Below are positions 18,408 through 27,600 of a DNA stretch of 64,000 nt, piece after piece. The notes under the pieces are model-generated. The model was not told where the DNA came from and did not search any database. It was given only the letters and a program-made list of their open reading frames with translations. The number at the start of each line of letters is the position of its first letter. Positions within the stretch are counted from its first letter, which is position 1. Origin of the DNA: an uncultured Oscillospiraceae bacterium (lineage in GTDB: Bacteria; Bacillota; Clostridia; Oscillospirales; Oscillospiraceae); the NCBI GenBank assembly GCA_905233385.1, contig CAJOEH010000008.1, positions 1 to 64,000 on the forward strand, in the 5' to 3' direction. The translations under genes and the position numbers were made by a program.

Positions 18408-20822
18408 TCATGATTGAGTTGATACTTTGAACTCTATCCTTACGCTCTCGCAGCCCTCCGCGCTGAGCGTCAGGGTCGCTTTGCCCGTTTTTCCCGTCGT
18501 GCGGACGTATAAGCCGCCCATACCCGCGCGCAAAAGCACGGGGTCCTCCGCGATCAGCTCGATCCCGTCGCCGCTGATTTCGGTGTGAACGACGCCGAAG
18601 AAATACGGGAGCGGATTGCCGTTCTGGTCCGTCATCTTAACGCGCACCGACGCGACGTCGTAAGCGCCGTCTTCGACCAGCTCGGTATGATCGACCTGCG
18701 CCGTAAGCACGCGCCCGGCAAAGGGCGAAACGCGCAGTTCCTTGACGAGCTTGCCGTTTTGATACGCTTCAAAGCGGAACACGACGCTCTTATCGCCCCA
18801 GTTGCCGATGTACTTGCCGTAGAGCCGGTAGGCGGCGTCAAAGTTCATTCCGTGCCGCAGCATCAGATATGCGGCCTTGCACTTGGAGGCGGCAGACAGA
18901 TGATTCATTCCGAAGCGGGTGCTTTCGTTGAGGATATCCGCGGTGTATTTTGCCTGCCTGGGCGTGAATCCTTCGTTCTGCGCGATCTGCCCGCCAATGT
19001 AGTCGGTGATCTCGATCGGCGGATACCTGAGGTGCGGGAACTCCGAATCCGCGTGGGTGTACTCGTGGATAAAGCTGTCGTTTTTATAAAAGCGAACGCT
19101 GTCGGCATTGGTCAGGAGGTAGACGCGCCCGCGGTTGGCTGCGGGATGGTCGCCGATGTCCATGGAGGAACTCAGCGCGAGGATCGGCTCCTTGCTGTCC
19201 TGCACGGCGTAGAGCTGCGCCGCGAACTTTTTGTTGCGGAACATATCGCACACGCCGTGGTAGCAGATGCGGTCGCCGGAGCCGAACTCCTTATGGGTGT
19301 TATAGTCAAACATACACCATCCGAACGAGCCTGCGATATCCTCGTATGAGGCGACCGCGTCCAGCACGCGGGCATGGCGCAGCATATGCTCCAGCCGGTG
19401 TTCTTCGTCGTCGAACGCCTTGGTCGAATACATATGACCGCCGTATTCGGAAATCAGATACGCCTTTTTGGAGTCGGAGGTGACCGCCTTCTTCGGCTCG
19501 CAGCCCGGCTGTACGCCGTCATGGATAAAATCGTTATAGGTATAGACGTCCTCGAGCAGTTCGCTTTTCTTGTGGCAGCGCACGCCGCCGGTCGCGCGGG
19601 TCGGATCGAGGCTGCGCGCGGCTTCGTTGGTGCGAATGTAGAAATCATGATCGTCCGGGCTTTCGTTGATCCGTACGCCCCAAAGGATGATCGACGGATG
19701 GTTGCGGTACTGCCGCACCATCTCTTTCACCATTTCCACACCGACGTCTTTCCACGCGTCGTCGCCGAGATTCTGCCAGCCGGGCGTTTCCGTGAAGACG
19801 AGCAGTCCCAGCTCGTCGCAGCGGTCTATAAAGTGGCGCGACTGCGGATAATGCGAGGTCCTGACCGCGTTGCAGCCCAGTTCGTTTTTCAGAATATCCG
19901 CGTCGAGCCTCTGCGCGGAGCGCGGCATTGCGTAGCCGACGCAGGGCCAACTCTGATGACGGTTTAGCCCGCGCAGTTTGAACTTTCTGCCGTTGAGATA
20001 AAAGCCGTCCTCTCGGAACTGGGCGCTGCGGAAGCCGATGCGGCGGCTGATACAGTCAACGACCTTTCCGTCCTTGATCAGCTCCGCAGTGAGATCATAT
20101 AGCGCGGGACTCAGAGCGTCCCACAAGCGCGCGCCGTGTACGGTCAGCGTACCATTCGCTGCTGCGGCCGCCGTGATTTCCTGAAGAACGGAATTGCCGT
20201 TTGCTTCGCAGACGGTAAAGCGCAGAGCGTCGGCGTCGCCCGCAAGCTCGACGTCGCAGTCTATCCTGCCCTCAAAGCGCAGAGAAGCGATCTGCGCCGC
20301 GTCCATATCCGGCGTTACACCGACGGTTTCCGGTACGGACGGCTTGGCAAAAAGGTCTCGGATATAATCGTTTTCGCGGAATTCCAGCCTTGCCTCGCGG
20401 TATAAGCCGCCGTAGGTCAGGTAGTCGATCACCTTGCCGAAAGGCGGGATATTCAAGGATTCCCGCGTATCCAGCTCTACTGCGAGGAGCGGCGCGGGGT
20501 TGTCAGTGTCAAGTTCAAATTCAAAGGCGGTGTAACCGCCTTTGTGTTCGCCGATCAGTTCGCCGTCAAGATAGACCTTCGCATAATGCGCCGCCGCGCC
20601 GAAGCAGACGAACACGCGCCTGCCGCCGCGCTCGCTCAGATGCAGCCGTCTGCGATAGCCGCAGACCATCTGATAAATGCTTTCGTCAAAATAATCAAAG
20701 GGCGTGACCTTGCAGGTATGCGGAAGCCGCACCGCCTCCGCGCTGCCCTCGCCCGTCAAAAAAGCACGGTCACAAGCGGGAGTGAACTCCCAGCCGTCAT
20801 TCAAAGGCAGGATCTTTCGCAT
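18408..20822 (-). CDS. GH2 beta-galactosidase-like glycosidase
   Basis: About 804 aa from the ATG at 20822, which has GAGG 8 nt upstream; a start 30 codons earlier lacks a ribosome-binding site. The order is GH2 sugar-binding domain, Ig-like domain, TIM barrel and C-terminal beta domains. The acid/base is in ILWGVRINES (about Glu387) and the nucleophile in LISEYGGHMY (about Glu459). GLNRHQSWPCVG and NAVRTSHYPQ are typical of beta-galactosidase or beta-glucuronidase branches. No signal peptide, so it is intracellular. Exact substrate uncertain; beta-galactosidase is the most likely call. Confidence 0.9.
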   Translation of the reverse strand: MRKILPLNDGWEFTPACDRAFLTGEGSAEAVRLPHTCKVTPFDYFDESIYQMVCGYRRRLHLSERGGRRVFVCFGAAAHYAKVYLDGELIGEHKGGYTAFEFELDTDNPAPLLAVELDTRESLNIPPFGKVIDYLTYGGLYREARLEFRENDYIRDLFAKPSVPETVGVTPDMDAAQIASLRFEGRIDCDVELAGDADALRFTVCEANGNSVLQEITAAAAANGTLTVHGARLWDALSPALYDLTAELIKDGKVVDCISRRIGFRSAQFREDGFYLNGRKFKLRGLNRHQSWPCVGYAMPRSAQRLDADILKNELGCNAVRTSHYPQSRHFIDRCDELGLLVFTETPGWQNLGDDAWKDVGVEMVKEMVRQYRNHPSIILWGVRINESPDDHDFYIRTNEAARSLDPTRATGGVRCHKKSELLEDVYTYNDFIHDGVQPGCEPKKAVTSDSKKAYLISEYGGHMYSTKAFDDEEHRLEHMLRHARVLDAVASYEDIAGSFGWCMFDYNTHKEFGSGDRICYHGVCDMFRNKKFAAQLYAVQDSKEPILALSSSMDIGDHPAANRGRVYLLTNADSVRFYKNDSFIHEYTHADSEFPHLRYPPIEITDYIGGQIAQNEGFTPRQAKYTADILNESTRFGMNHLSAASKCKAAYLMLRHGMNFDAAYRLYGKYIGNWGDKSVVFRFEAYQNGKLVKELRVSPFAGRVLTAQVDHTELVEDGAYDVASVRVKMTDQNGNPLPYFFGVVHTEISGDGIELIAEDPVLLRAGMGGLYVRTTGKTGKATLTLSAEGCESVRIEFKVSTQS

Positions 20823-20900
20823 AAACAACCTCGCGCTCCGTTCTTCTGTATTCTCTCTGAAAAATTGATCCCTTACGGCGCTCCAGTTCGCCGCAATTAT

Positions 20901-20929
20901 ATTATAGTCCACGCAGCCGTGAATAACAA
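20901..20929 (-). promoter_or_regulatory. sigma70-type promoter of the GH2-esterase unit
   Basis: Minus-strand -35 TTGTTA (20929-20924), 17-bp spacer, -10 TATAAT (20906-20901), about 80 bp upstream of the GH2 start. The rest of the 20823-21170 gap holds only this and the hairpin at 20987-21024. Confidence 0.6.
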
Positions 20930-20986
20930 GAACAGTTTCAGCGCCGGCGTTTCCTGCCGTTACCGCCGTCCGCAGCAGGCAGAAAC

Positions 20987-21024
20987 GCGCCCATCATACC
21001 CTTGCTGTCCGGTATGACGGGCGC
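20987..21024 (-). terminator. hairpin after the vanX-vanY unit
   Basis: Arms 20987-21000 and 21011-21024 pair over 14 bp with one mismatch; the minus strand continues GTTTCTG. It lies about 150 bp past the end of the broken vanY gene and most likely terminates that unit. Confidence 0.6.
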
Positions 21025-21170
21025 GCAGTTTGATTATTCTAAGGGGCGTCGTTGATAGAATCGCAGGGAACGTCGGCTTCTGCGCAGGGTAGATCCGACG
21101 GACTTTCTGGTCGGCCTGATAAACGAGAGCAATGCGCTGGACATCGCCGACATTCAGAGCGACGACCGTC

Positions 21171-21842
21171 TCATCCTTCGGGGGGCGCGACATCGGTGGT
21201 GGGCAGCTTGCCCAGATATTCCTCCAGCGTGATGCCTTTCTCCATAATCTCCTTTGCGACGGAAACGTCGCCGACGTAGCGGATGTGCCAGGGCTCATAG
21301 CTGTAGCCGGTGATATCCTCCTTGCCCTCCAAATAGCGCAGGATGAAACCGTGGTCTGCCAGCTTTGCGTGGATCTTCGCCCAGATTTCGGGATGCTGCA
21401 CCATGTCCTCGTTGAGATACACATCCTCGCCGTCTATGTTGAGGTAAAGATCAAGCGCAAGCCCCGTGTGATGCTCGGAATAGCCCGGAACGGCAACGTA
21501 GCGCTTGACGTAGTCCTCGCCGTATTTCTCGGTAAAGCGCACAACGATGTCCTGCTGCGCGGCGATACTGCGGCGGGCGGAATCCAGATCAATGAACACG
21601 CCGTCCTTCGCCAGATCGTCCTTGAGCTCCAGATAAGCGTCGTAGGCGGCACGCTCCACCTCGATGTCGTCGCCGAGAGAATTCGTCGCCTTCACGATGT
21701 CCAGCGCATCCTCCCAACCCTCGGGCAGGGCGTTTTCCTAGTTGACCAGCGCGAGATAGTCGATCCCGCTCTGCTTGCAGCCGGCGAGGAAGGTCGTGCA
21801 GAGCAGCGCAATGGCAAGAAGAAGACAGATCGTTTTTTTATT
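21171..21842 (-). pseudogene. broken VanY-type D-Ala-D-Ala carboxypeptidase
   Basis: The reading frame encodes an M15B peptidase: GYSEHHTGLALDLY with zinc ligands and EPWHIRYVG with the catalytic Glu-x-x-His. Upstream the same frame continues to a lipoprotein signal peptide ending LAGC, but two lesions interrupt it. An in-frame TAG (21740-21738) replaces an expected Lys codon in a LALVN-stop-ENALPEGW stretch. The start reads AAT followed by A-rich codons, as if the G of ATG had been lost. An alternative GTG start at 21695 would give 174 aa without a signal peptide. So the protein is either inactive or an intracellular fragment. Sequencing or assembly error is possible for two such close lesions. 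The family removes terminal D-Ala from wall precursors. Confidence 0.75.
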
Positions 21843-21874
21843 TTGATTCCTCCTTGTATTATGACGTTCTACGG

Positions 21875-22531
21875 TCAACGTCTGAGATCGGCAGATGAGA
21901 CCGGAAATTCAAAATAGGTATCGGGGTAGGGCTCGTTTTGCAGGGTGAAGTGCCACCATTCGCAGTCAATGGGCACGAAGCCGTGACGCATCATCACACG
22001 CCGCAGCAGCATCCGGTTTTCCCGCTGCTCCTGTGTGATACCCTGATAATCCGGGTGGGAAATCTCACCGAACAGGTCGAAGGGACTTCCCATGTCGACC
22101 TCTTTGCCGCTCCGCATATCCAGCAGCGTCAGATCGACGGTGCTGCCCCGGCTGTGACCGGAGCGGCTGGCGATATAGCCTTGGGAGAAGAGCGACGTCT
22201 TGTCCAGCGTGGGATAGAACCAGGGCTTCATACGGACGTCCTGGTCCTCGATGCCCCAGAGCACAAACTGCCGCACGGCGCACGCCGGACGGTAGGCATC
22301 GAACACCTTGAGCCGGTAGCCCTGTACGATCAGCTCGTTGCTGACCGCTTTGAGCGCCCGTGCAGCCTCCTTCGTGAGGAGGGCGCAGGGTTCCTCGTAG
22401 CCGTCAATACGCTCGCCGATCAAGTTGTAGGTGGAATAATACCGGATTTCCTGCACGATGTGCGGCACAAAATCCGCCAGCACCACAAAGTCGGAGGAAT
22501 CCATGGTGATGTCGCTGATACGTCCGTTCAT
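21875..22531 (-). CDS. D-alanyl-D-alanine dipeptidase (VanX/M15D)
   Basis: About 218 aa, starting at the ATG with GAGGA upstream (an earlier ATG lacks one). The zinc-site motif SGHSRGSTVDLTL and the catalytic motif EWWHF identify the M15D family. These enzymes hydrolyse D-Ala-D-Ala, either to recycle wall dipeptide or, in vancomycin-resistance operons, to deplete it. No vanH or D-Ala-D-Lac ligase gene is nearby, so a housekeeping or recycling role is more likely than resistance. It sits between an L,D-transpeptidase gene and the broken vanY-like gene on the same strand. Confidence 0.9.
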   Translation of the reverse strand: MNGRISDITMDSSDFVVLADFVPHIVQEIRYYSTYNLIGERIDGYEEPCALLTKEAARALKAVSNELIVQGYRLKVFDAYRPACAVRQFVLWGIEDQDVRMKPWFYPTLDKTSLFSQGYIASRSGHSRGSTVDLTLLDMRSGKEVDMGSPFDLFGEISHPDYQGITQEQRENRMLLRRVMMRHGFVPIDCEWWHFTLQNEPYPDTYFEFPVSSADLRR

Positions 22532-22597
22532 TGTCTTTTCCTCATTTTGAATGAACAAAGCGGTCTGACAGGCGCTTCGGTGCGGCAGGCCCTTGCA

Positions 22598-23323
22598 TCA
22601 GTAGATCGTGACAGAGGTTCCGGGCGTCACGGTCTGGAGAATCTTGATCATGCTCTCCTCGGAGACAGCCACGCAGCCGCCGGTGGGATAGTCGGGCTCC
22701 TTCCAGCAGTGCAGGAAGATCGCGTTGCCGGCATAGGGCGCGCCTGCCGCGTTATAGCCGAGGTCGAGGAAATAGGCGTAGCGGATCGGATAGTCCATCA
22801 GATGCTCATCCTCGGAGTAATCCCAATCGGGATGTTCGCTCTTGTAGAGCAGGGTGTTATAATTGAGACCGTTTGAGCCCGTGGCGCACCAGTACATATC
22901 GTCGGTGACCTGCGTGTAGGGCAGAAGCGAGCCGGGATCTTCCTTGATGCCGTAGGCCTCGCCGATGGTCCAGGTCCCGAGCGGCGTCTTGACGTCGCCC
23001 TCGGACTGCTTGCCGGGGCCGTTCCTACCGACGAGGGCCTCGCAGGAGAACACCTCGACGTACTTACCGTTCTGCGCCTGATAGATGGTGAGCTTGGCGT
23101 GGTAGTCGCCGTCAACGGCGGTCTTGATGCCGATGCGGTATTCGCCGTTGCGCTCTTCCGAGATCGGCTGACCGAACAGCGTCTGCTCGACCTCGTCCTG
23201 CGAAATGATGTTCTTGTAGAGCTTGTAGTTCGACAAGTCGACTCTCGACCAGATCAGCAGTCCTCCCAGCGCCAGGCAGACAATGCACAGGATGCAGATG
23301 ATCGTCTTTGCGGTTTTGTTCAT
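22598..23323 (-). CDS. L,D-transpeptidase (YkuD domain)
   Basis: A 241-aa protein starting MNKTAKTIICIL with AGGAGGG upstream; an earlier in-frame start has no such site. One N-terminal membrane segment (about 6-25) is followed by a YkuD domain with KTPLGTWTIG and the catalytic motif FLHCWKEPDYPTGGCVAVS, holding the active-site His and Cys. It cross-links or modifies peptidoglycan outside the membrane using tetrapeptide donors, a beta-lactam-insensitive route. Same strand and close spacing with vanX suggest one wall-remodelling operon. Confidence 0.92.
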   Translation of the reverse strand: MNKTAKTIICILCIVCLALGGLLIWSRVDLSNYKLYKNIISQDEVEQTLFGQPISEERNGEYRIGIKTAVDGDYHAKLTIYQAQNGKYVEVFSCEALVGRNGPGKQSEGDVKTPLGTWTIGEAYGIKEDPGSLLPYTQVTDDMYWCATGSNGLNYNTLLYKSEHPDWDYSEDEHLMDYPIRYAYFLDLGYNAAGAPYAGNAIFLHCWKEPDYPTGGCVAVSEESMIKILQTVTPGTSVTIY

Positions 23324-23372
23324 AATACTCCCTCCTGAGTTGTTTACAGTTTCACCATTCTGTTTCAAAGGA

Positions 23373-24380
23373 TTATTCCACCACCGCCTGTTCGGTTTCG
23401 GATATTGCAAAGATCGTAAGGAACAGGGTCTCAAAATCGCGGGAATTCGTCCAGACACGGTAGTAGTACCTGCCCACAGGCACGTTCAGCGTGTGCTCCG
23501 CGGCTTCGTCCTCGTGGACGTACTTGCCGCTGGTCTCAAGGATGGCAAAGGCCTCGCCGTCCTTGCTGATCTCGTAGGTGAAATTTGGGAATTTGCTTCT
23601 CATGTTGGTCTGCAGGCGGATGCCGCGATCATGAAGAACGTCCCAGACGTTTTTGCCGTCGAATTTGAACCAGGAGCAAGCGGTCCAGCCGTTGTCGTCA
23701 TAGCTCTGGGTCATGGTATGACCCACCTCGTGTTCGGTGACAGCGCCGCCAACATGGTCGCTGAACGTGAAGACGCGGGCGCCGACCAGCGCCTGCTTGG
23801 TCATCTTGCCTTCAAAGAGGACCCTTCTGTCCGCATCCTCCAGGATATAGCCCGGTTTCAGGGTGACGCCGTCATGCCGGCAGTAGTACTCCGTCACGCC
23901 GGCAGCCTGCCTGAAGTTCTCAAAAGCCGCCGTCGGCGCTTTCGCGACCCGGTCCAGCTCCTTGCTTTTGCGGTATGCTTTCAGCGTTTTGAATATCCCA
24001 TAGGCCAGCGCCAGAACGCCGACGCCGATCATGATCGGAGCGACGATCCCTCCCAGCTTCGAGTTCGTGATCTGCGTGGGATCCTCCGGATTATAGAAAA
24101 CCTTGATCTCGTCGCCGATCTTGTATTCTTCCGACAATTCGTCGTATCTGCCCGCATACTCTTTGCCGTCTGCGGTGTAGGTGAAATCGATATCGTACAC
24201 AGTGCTGTTCTCAAGGTTGACGGTCTCCTGCACCCCGGTGACCTTGCCGACGGTCTCCAGATACTTGCCGGTATTGAGCGTCAGCAGGAAGATACCGACG
24301 GCGATGAGCACGATGCCAAGGGGAAAGAAGAAGCGCACCGGTCCGGTATTTCGCATGAATCTGGCGAATTTGTTTTCCAT
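23373..24380 (-). CDS. DUF3592 membrane protein
   Basis: About 335 aa starting MENKFARF, with AAAGGAATATATAGAA before ATG. Two membrane segments (about 16-37 and 112-132) flank a DUF3592-like extracytoplasmic domain (VTGVQETVNLENSTVYDIDFTY, FYNPEDPTQI). The C-terminal half is a beta-rich soluble domain resembling tubby C-terminal-like folds seen with such proteins (VFTFSDHVGG, FPNFTYEISKDG). Function unknown. It appears to head the wall-enzyme cluster, 50 bp before the L,D-transpeptidase gene. Confidence 0.8.
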   Translation of the reverse strand: MENKFARFMRNTGPVRFFFPLGIVLIAVGIFLLTLNTGKYLETVGKVTGVQETVNLENSTVYDIDFTYTADGKEYAGRYDELSEEYKIGDEIKVFYNPEDPTQITNSKLGGIVAPIMIGVGVLALAYGIFKTLKAYRKSKELDRVAKAPTAAFENFRQAAGVTEYYCRHDGVTLKPGYILEDADRRVLFEGKMTKQALVGARVFTFSDHVGGAVTEHEVGHTMTQSYDDNGWTACSWFKFDGKNVWDVLHDRGIRLQTNMRSKFPNFTYEISKDGEAFAILETSGKYVHEDEAAEHTLNVPVGRYYYRVWTNSRDFETLFLTIFAISETEQAVVE

Positions 24381-24405
24381 TTCTATATATTCCTTTCCGT
24401 GGAAA

Positions 24406-24435
24406 CATACCGGGATCAAGGAAGGTCCCGGTATG
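24406..24435 (-). terminator. hairpin after the 49-aa peptide gene
   Basis: Arms 24406-24415 and 24426-24435 are perfectly complementary (10 bp). On the minus strand TTTCC follows. It lies 43 bp past the 49-aa peptide stop and just ahead of the DUF3592 gene, so it probably separates the giant-protein operon from the wall operon. Confidence 0.55.
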
Positions 24436-24477
24436 CTTGCATTAAAGTAATGGGCATCCTGCCTTGCAGGATCGCGG

Positions 24478-24627
24478 TTACGGGTAGATCGGCGTCTCCC
24501 AGCCGGTGGGCGTCGGTGTATCGTTCTCGGTGACGACCGGCAGATCCCAGTTGTTGACGGAGGTCGTCAGAGTATCGCGGAGAATGAAGCGCTCGATCTG
24601 CACTTCCGGTATTTCGAATTGTTTCAT
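24478..24627 (-). CDS. 49-aa peptide of unknown function
   Basis: An ATG at 24627 opens a 49-codon frame, 18 bp after the stop of the 2730-aa gene. The peptide begins MKQFEIPEVQIERFILRDT and ends in a Trp/Pro/Asp/Glu-rich tail (NNWDLPVVTEND, PTPTGWETPIYP). It has no signal peptide or membrane segment. From memory, short peptides opening MKxFExPE with a DTLTTS-like middle occur in many gut Clostridia without a known role. The tail resembles in composition the presumed core of the 77-aa double-glycine peptide 8 kb upstream in the same operon (AWGDVPTVNEYDYPVP). It could be a small export cargo or a ribosomally made peptide. The start lacks a strong Shine-Dalgarno sequence (GGTGCTTGA). Confidence 0.6.
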   Translation of the reverse strand: MKQFEIPEVQIERFILRDTLTTSVNNWDLPVVTENDTPTPTGWETPIYP

Positions 24628-24645
24628 TCAAGCACCCGCTTCCTG

Positions 24646-27600
24646 TTATTCCACGTCGAAGTAGGTCTTCGCCGCCATGCTGTACCAGTACAGCGCCTTC
24701 ACCACGTCCTTCAGCGTCTGGTCGCTGCCGGCAAGCACGTTGATGATATACTCGCCCGCGTTCGCCGTAACGGCGATGTCGCCGAAGGTCAACGTGTAAT
24801 CCCGGAACACGTAGGCCGCCGCGATGTCGGGGATCTCAAAGTAGACGTAGTCGTCTCTCGTCCCGTAGGTCAGCGTATCGCCGCCGAGTTTCACGGTCAT
24901 CGCGTCGAGCTTGGCCTGATCCGTTACCGTGAAATACAGACGGTAGGACGTCTTCGTTTCGAGCACCAGCGACGAGCCGTAGTAGCGGATGCCGCAGGCC
25001 GCCTCAAAGCCGTCCGGGAAGACGGTCGTGCCCAGTGCGCCGACGTCGTCGATCGTATAGGCAAGTCCCTGATCCGCCAGCGCGTAGAGGTTGTACTTGA
25101 ACTGGAGCTGGCTCTTCGCGCCGTAGATCAGCATTGCCTTGCAGAGCGCGCGCAAAGAATCAACCTTCTCCTGATCGTTGTCCACCAGCGGGAGCAGAGC
25201 CGCGTCGCTCGCGCCGAGGACGTATCTGGCGTACTGCGCGACGGAATACTGCTGCTCGGCGACGAGCGTTTCGCCGTCATAGAGCTTTGCGGTAACGGTA
25301 TCCGTCATTTCCGCGGCGGCGACCTGCACGAAGGTCTTGTACCGTCCGCTGCCGTCCGCCGTCAGCTCGCTGAACCGCATCGTCTTGGTCTGGTCCTTGC
25401 CCCAGGTGAAGACGATCTTCGCGCTGTTCTGCGGCACGTCGTTGAGTTGGACGTAGAAGTTGATGCCGATGTCGCCCGCGAGGGTCAGAGAGTTGCCGAC
25501 GAAGTACACGAGCGTCGGATTCGTGGCGAGGAAGCTCGCCGCAACGGTAACGTTGGAGGCAGGCATCGTGAATTGATTGTTCTGCACAGGGAGGGCGGCG
25601 CCCTCGCCGTCCGTGACCGTGAGACTGCTCAGCTTATAGCCGCTTTCCGGCGTGACCGTGAGGGTGATGCGCGTTCCGGCGGCCGCAGTGTTCTGACTTG
25701 CCGTGACGTTGCCGTGCTGCATGCCCGCGATCGTGATGCTGTAGGCGCTGTCGGTAAAGGTCGCCACCACGATCAGATTCGCGGCGGGCATCGTGAGTTT
25801 GTTCTCCGTGACCGGATAAGTGTTGTAAGAGAAATCGTAAACGATCAATTTCTGCAGCGCGCAGCCCTCGGCGGGCGTGACGGTGAAGACGATCTCGTCA
25901 TTCACGTGCGCGGTGCTCTTGTTGACCGTCACGGTGCCGTTGCTCGTCGGCAGGACGGCGATCGTATAGTCGATTGCGGTAAAGAGCGGCATAACAGTGA
26001 CGTCGGACGCAGGCATAACGAAGGTATTTTCCGTCACAAGCGCAACCGGCTGTCCGCTGCCTTCGGCAACGGCAAAGCCGTTGAAGCGGTAGCCCGCTGC
26101 TGTATCGGCCGTAAGCGTGACCGTATCGCCCATATGCGCAGGGTTCGGCGTCGCATCGGCAGTGCCGCCCGTGACGTCGCTGAACAGAACGCTGTAGTCC
26201 GCCAGAACGAAGACTGCTTCAACCGTAACGCTGCAGGCAGGCATGACGAAGCTGTCTTCCGCGGCAAGGGCAACCGTTTGATTATTCTCGTCGGTGACGG
26301 CATAGCCTTGCAGAACGTAGCCGGTTGCAGGGCTGGCGGTCAAGGTAATCGTGTCGCCGACGTGGGCGCGTTCAGGATCGCCGCTGACGCTGACAGCACC
26401 GTTGGCGTTCTCCAGCACGCTCACCGTGTAGTCGATAGGAAGGAAGCTCGGCGTAACGGTGACGTCAGATGCCGGCATCACAAAGCTGTTTTCAGTGCGA
26501 AGCGCCACAGTCTGATCCTGCGCATCGGTTACAGCGTAATGGCTGAACGTGTAGCCAGCATTGGGTGTGGCAGTCAGGGTGACCGTCTGACCGTCGTAGA
26601 CCGTTTCGCGGTCCATGCCTGCCGTGCCGCCTTCCACCGCTGCAAACGAGACCGTGCGCACGATCGCGGGAATAGCGACATATTTGTAAGAACTCAGTGC
26701 TGTGTTTTCATCCCAGGAAGCGGCGCTTTCGCGGTCGTTTTCCTCGCCGACCAGCACGCCGCAGTCCTTCGAGGCGTCAGTCAGATTGACCCGTTCAATG
26801 TGGTCGCTGACGAATTCATGGAAGGCGCGGTTGTCAGAGCGCGCTACGAAGGAACAGCCTGCCGTAACGTCCAGGCAGGCAACGTTTCGGTTGCTTGCCA
26901 GCGCGGCAGTGTCTGCGTGCCCGCCGACGCTGATTTCCACCGAGGCGCCGTTGACAAGATGCAGAATGCTGTCGTTATAGACCAGATCAACGCCGACGCT
27001 CGCGGCAGTGCCGGAGAGGTGAACCTTGACGGACGCCCCGTCGACCGTCAGCGCCTTGCGAACATGAACGCCGTAATACCGGACCGACGCCTTGTCTGCC
27101 TGCATCGTAACATCCAGCGAGCCCGTACCGGTGATGATGTAACCCGGCGAAGATGCAAATGCACAGATGCCATACGCCCCGATCACTTCCTCGTCCGGCT
27201 GGGCGTCTGTGATCGTGTTGACCCCGTTGAGCTCGATGCGCAGCGGAAGCTGCGTTGTGGCATTGGTGTTCTCGTTGTAGCGGATGCCAAAGGCCTCGTC
27301 GGCAAGTTTCACCACCTCGATCTGCGCGTTTGTCAGCGTCAGCGTGTTGGTTAGGGGGGCATAGGCCGTCGTGCCGTCGCCCAGAATATCCTGATAGTTC
27401 CTGCCGGTGATTTGGACGCCGCCGACGTAAATGTTCCAGGTTTTATACACGGTTTGCGTATCGGTGTACGTTTCGCCTGCGAAGGTGACAGTTGCGGTAA
27501 GGTCCGTTTGTCCGGGCAGCTCCTGCGCGGTGACGGTTGCCTCCGCAGTCTCTTCCTGTCCGCAGACAGTACAGGTAAAGCTCGCCGTGGCGCTGTTTGC

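Noticed and set aside
21132-21917. 261-codon plus-strand frame over the broken vanY gene
   Set aside because: Antisense to a recognisable M15B peptidase; no domain of its own.
21875-23323. Vancomycin-resistance operon
   Set aside because: VanX- and VanY-type genes are present, but no D-Ala-D-Lac ligase, VanH or VanRS genes lie nearby and vanY is broken.
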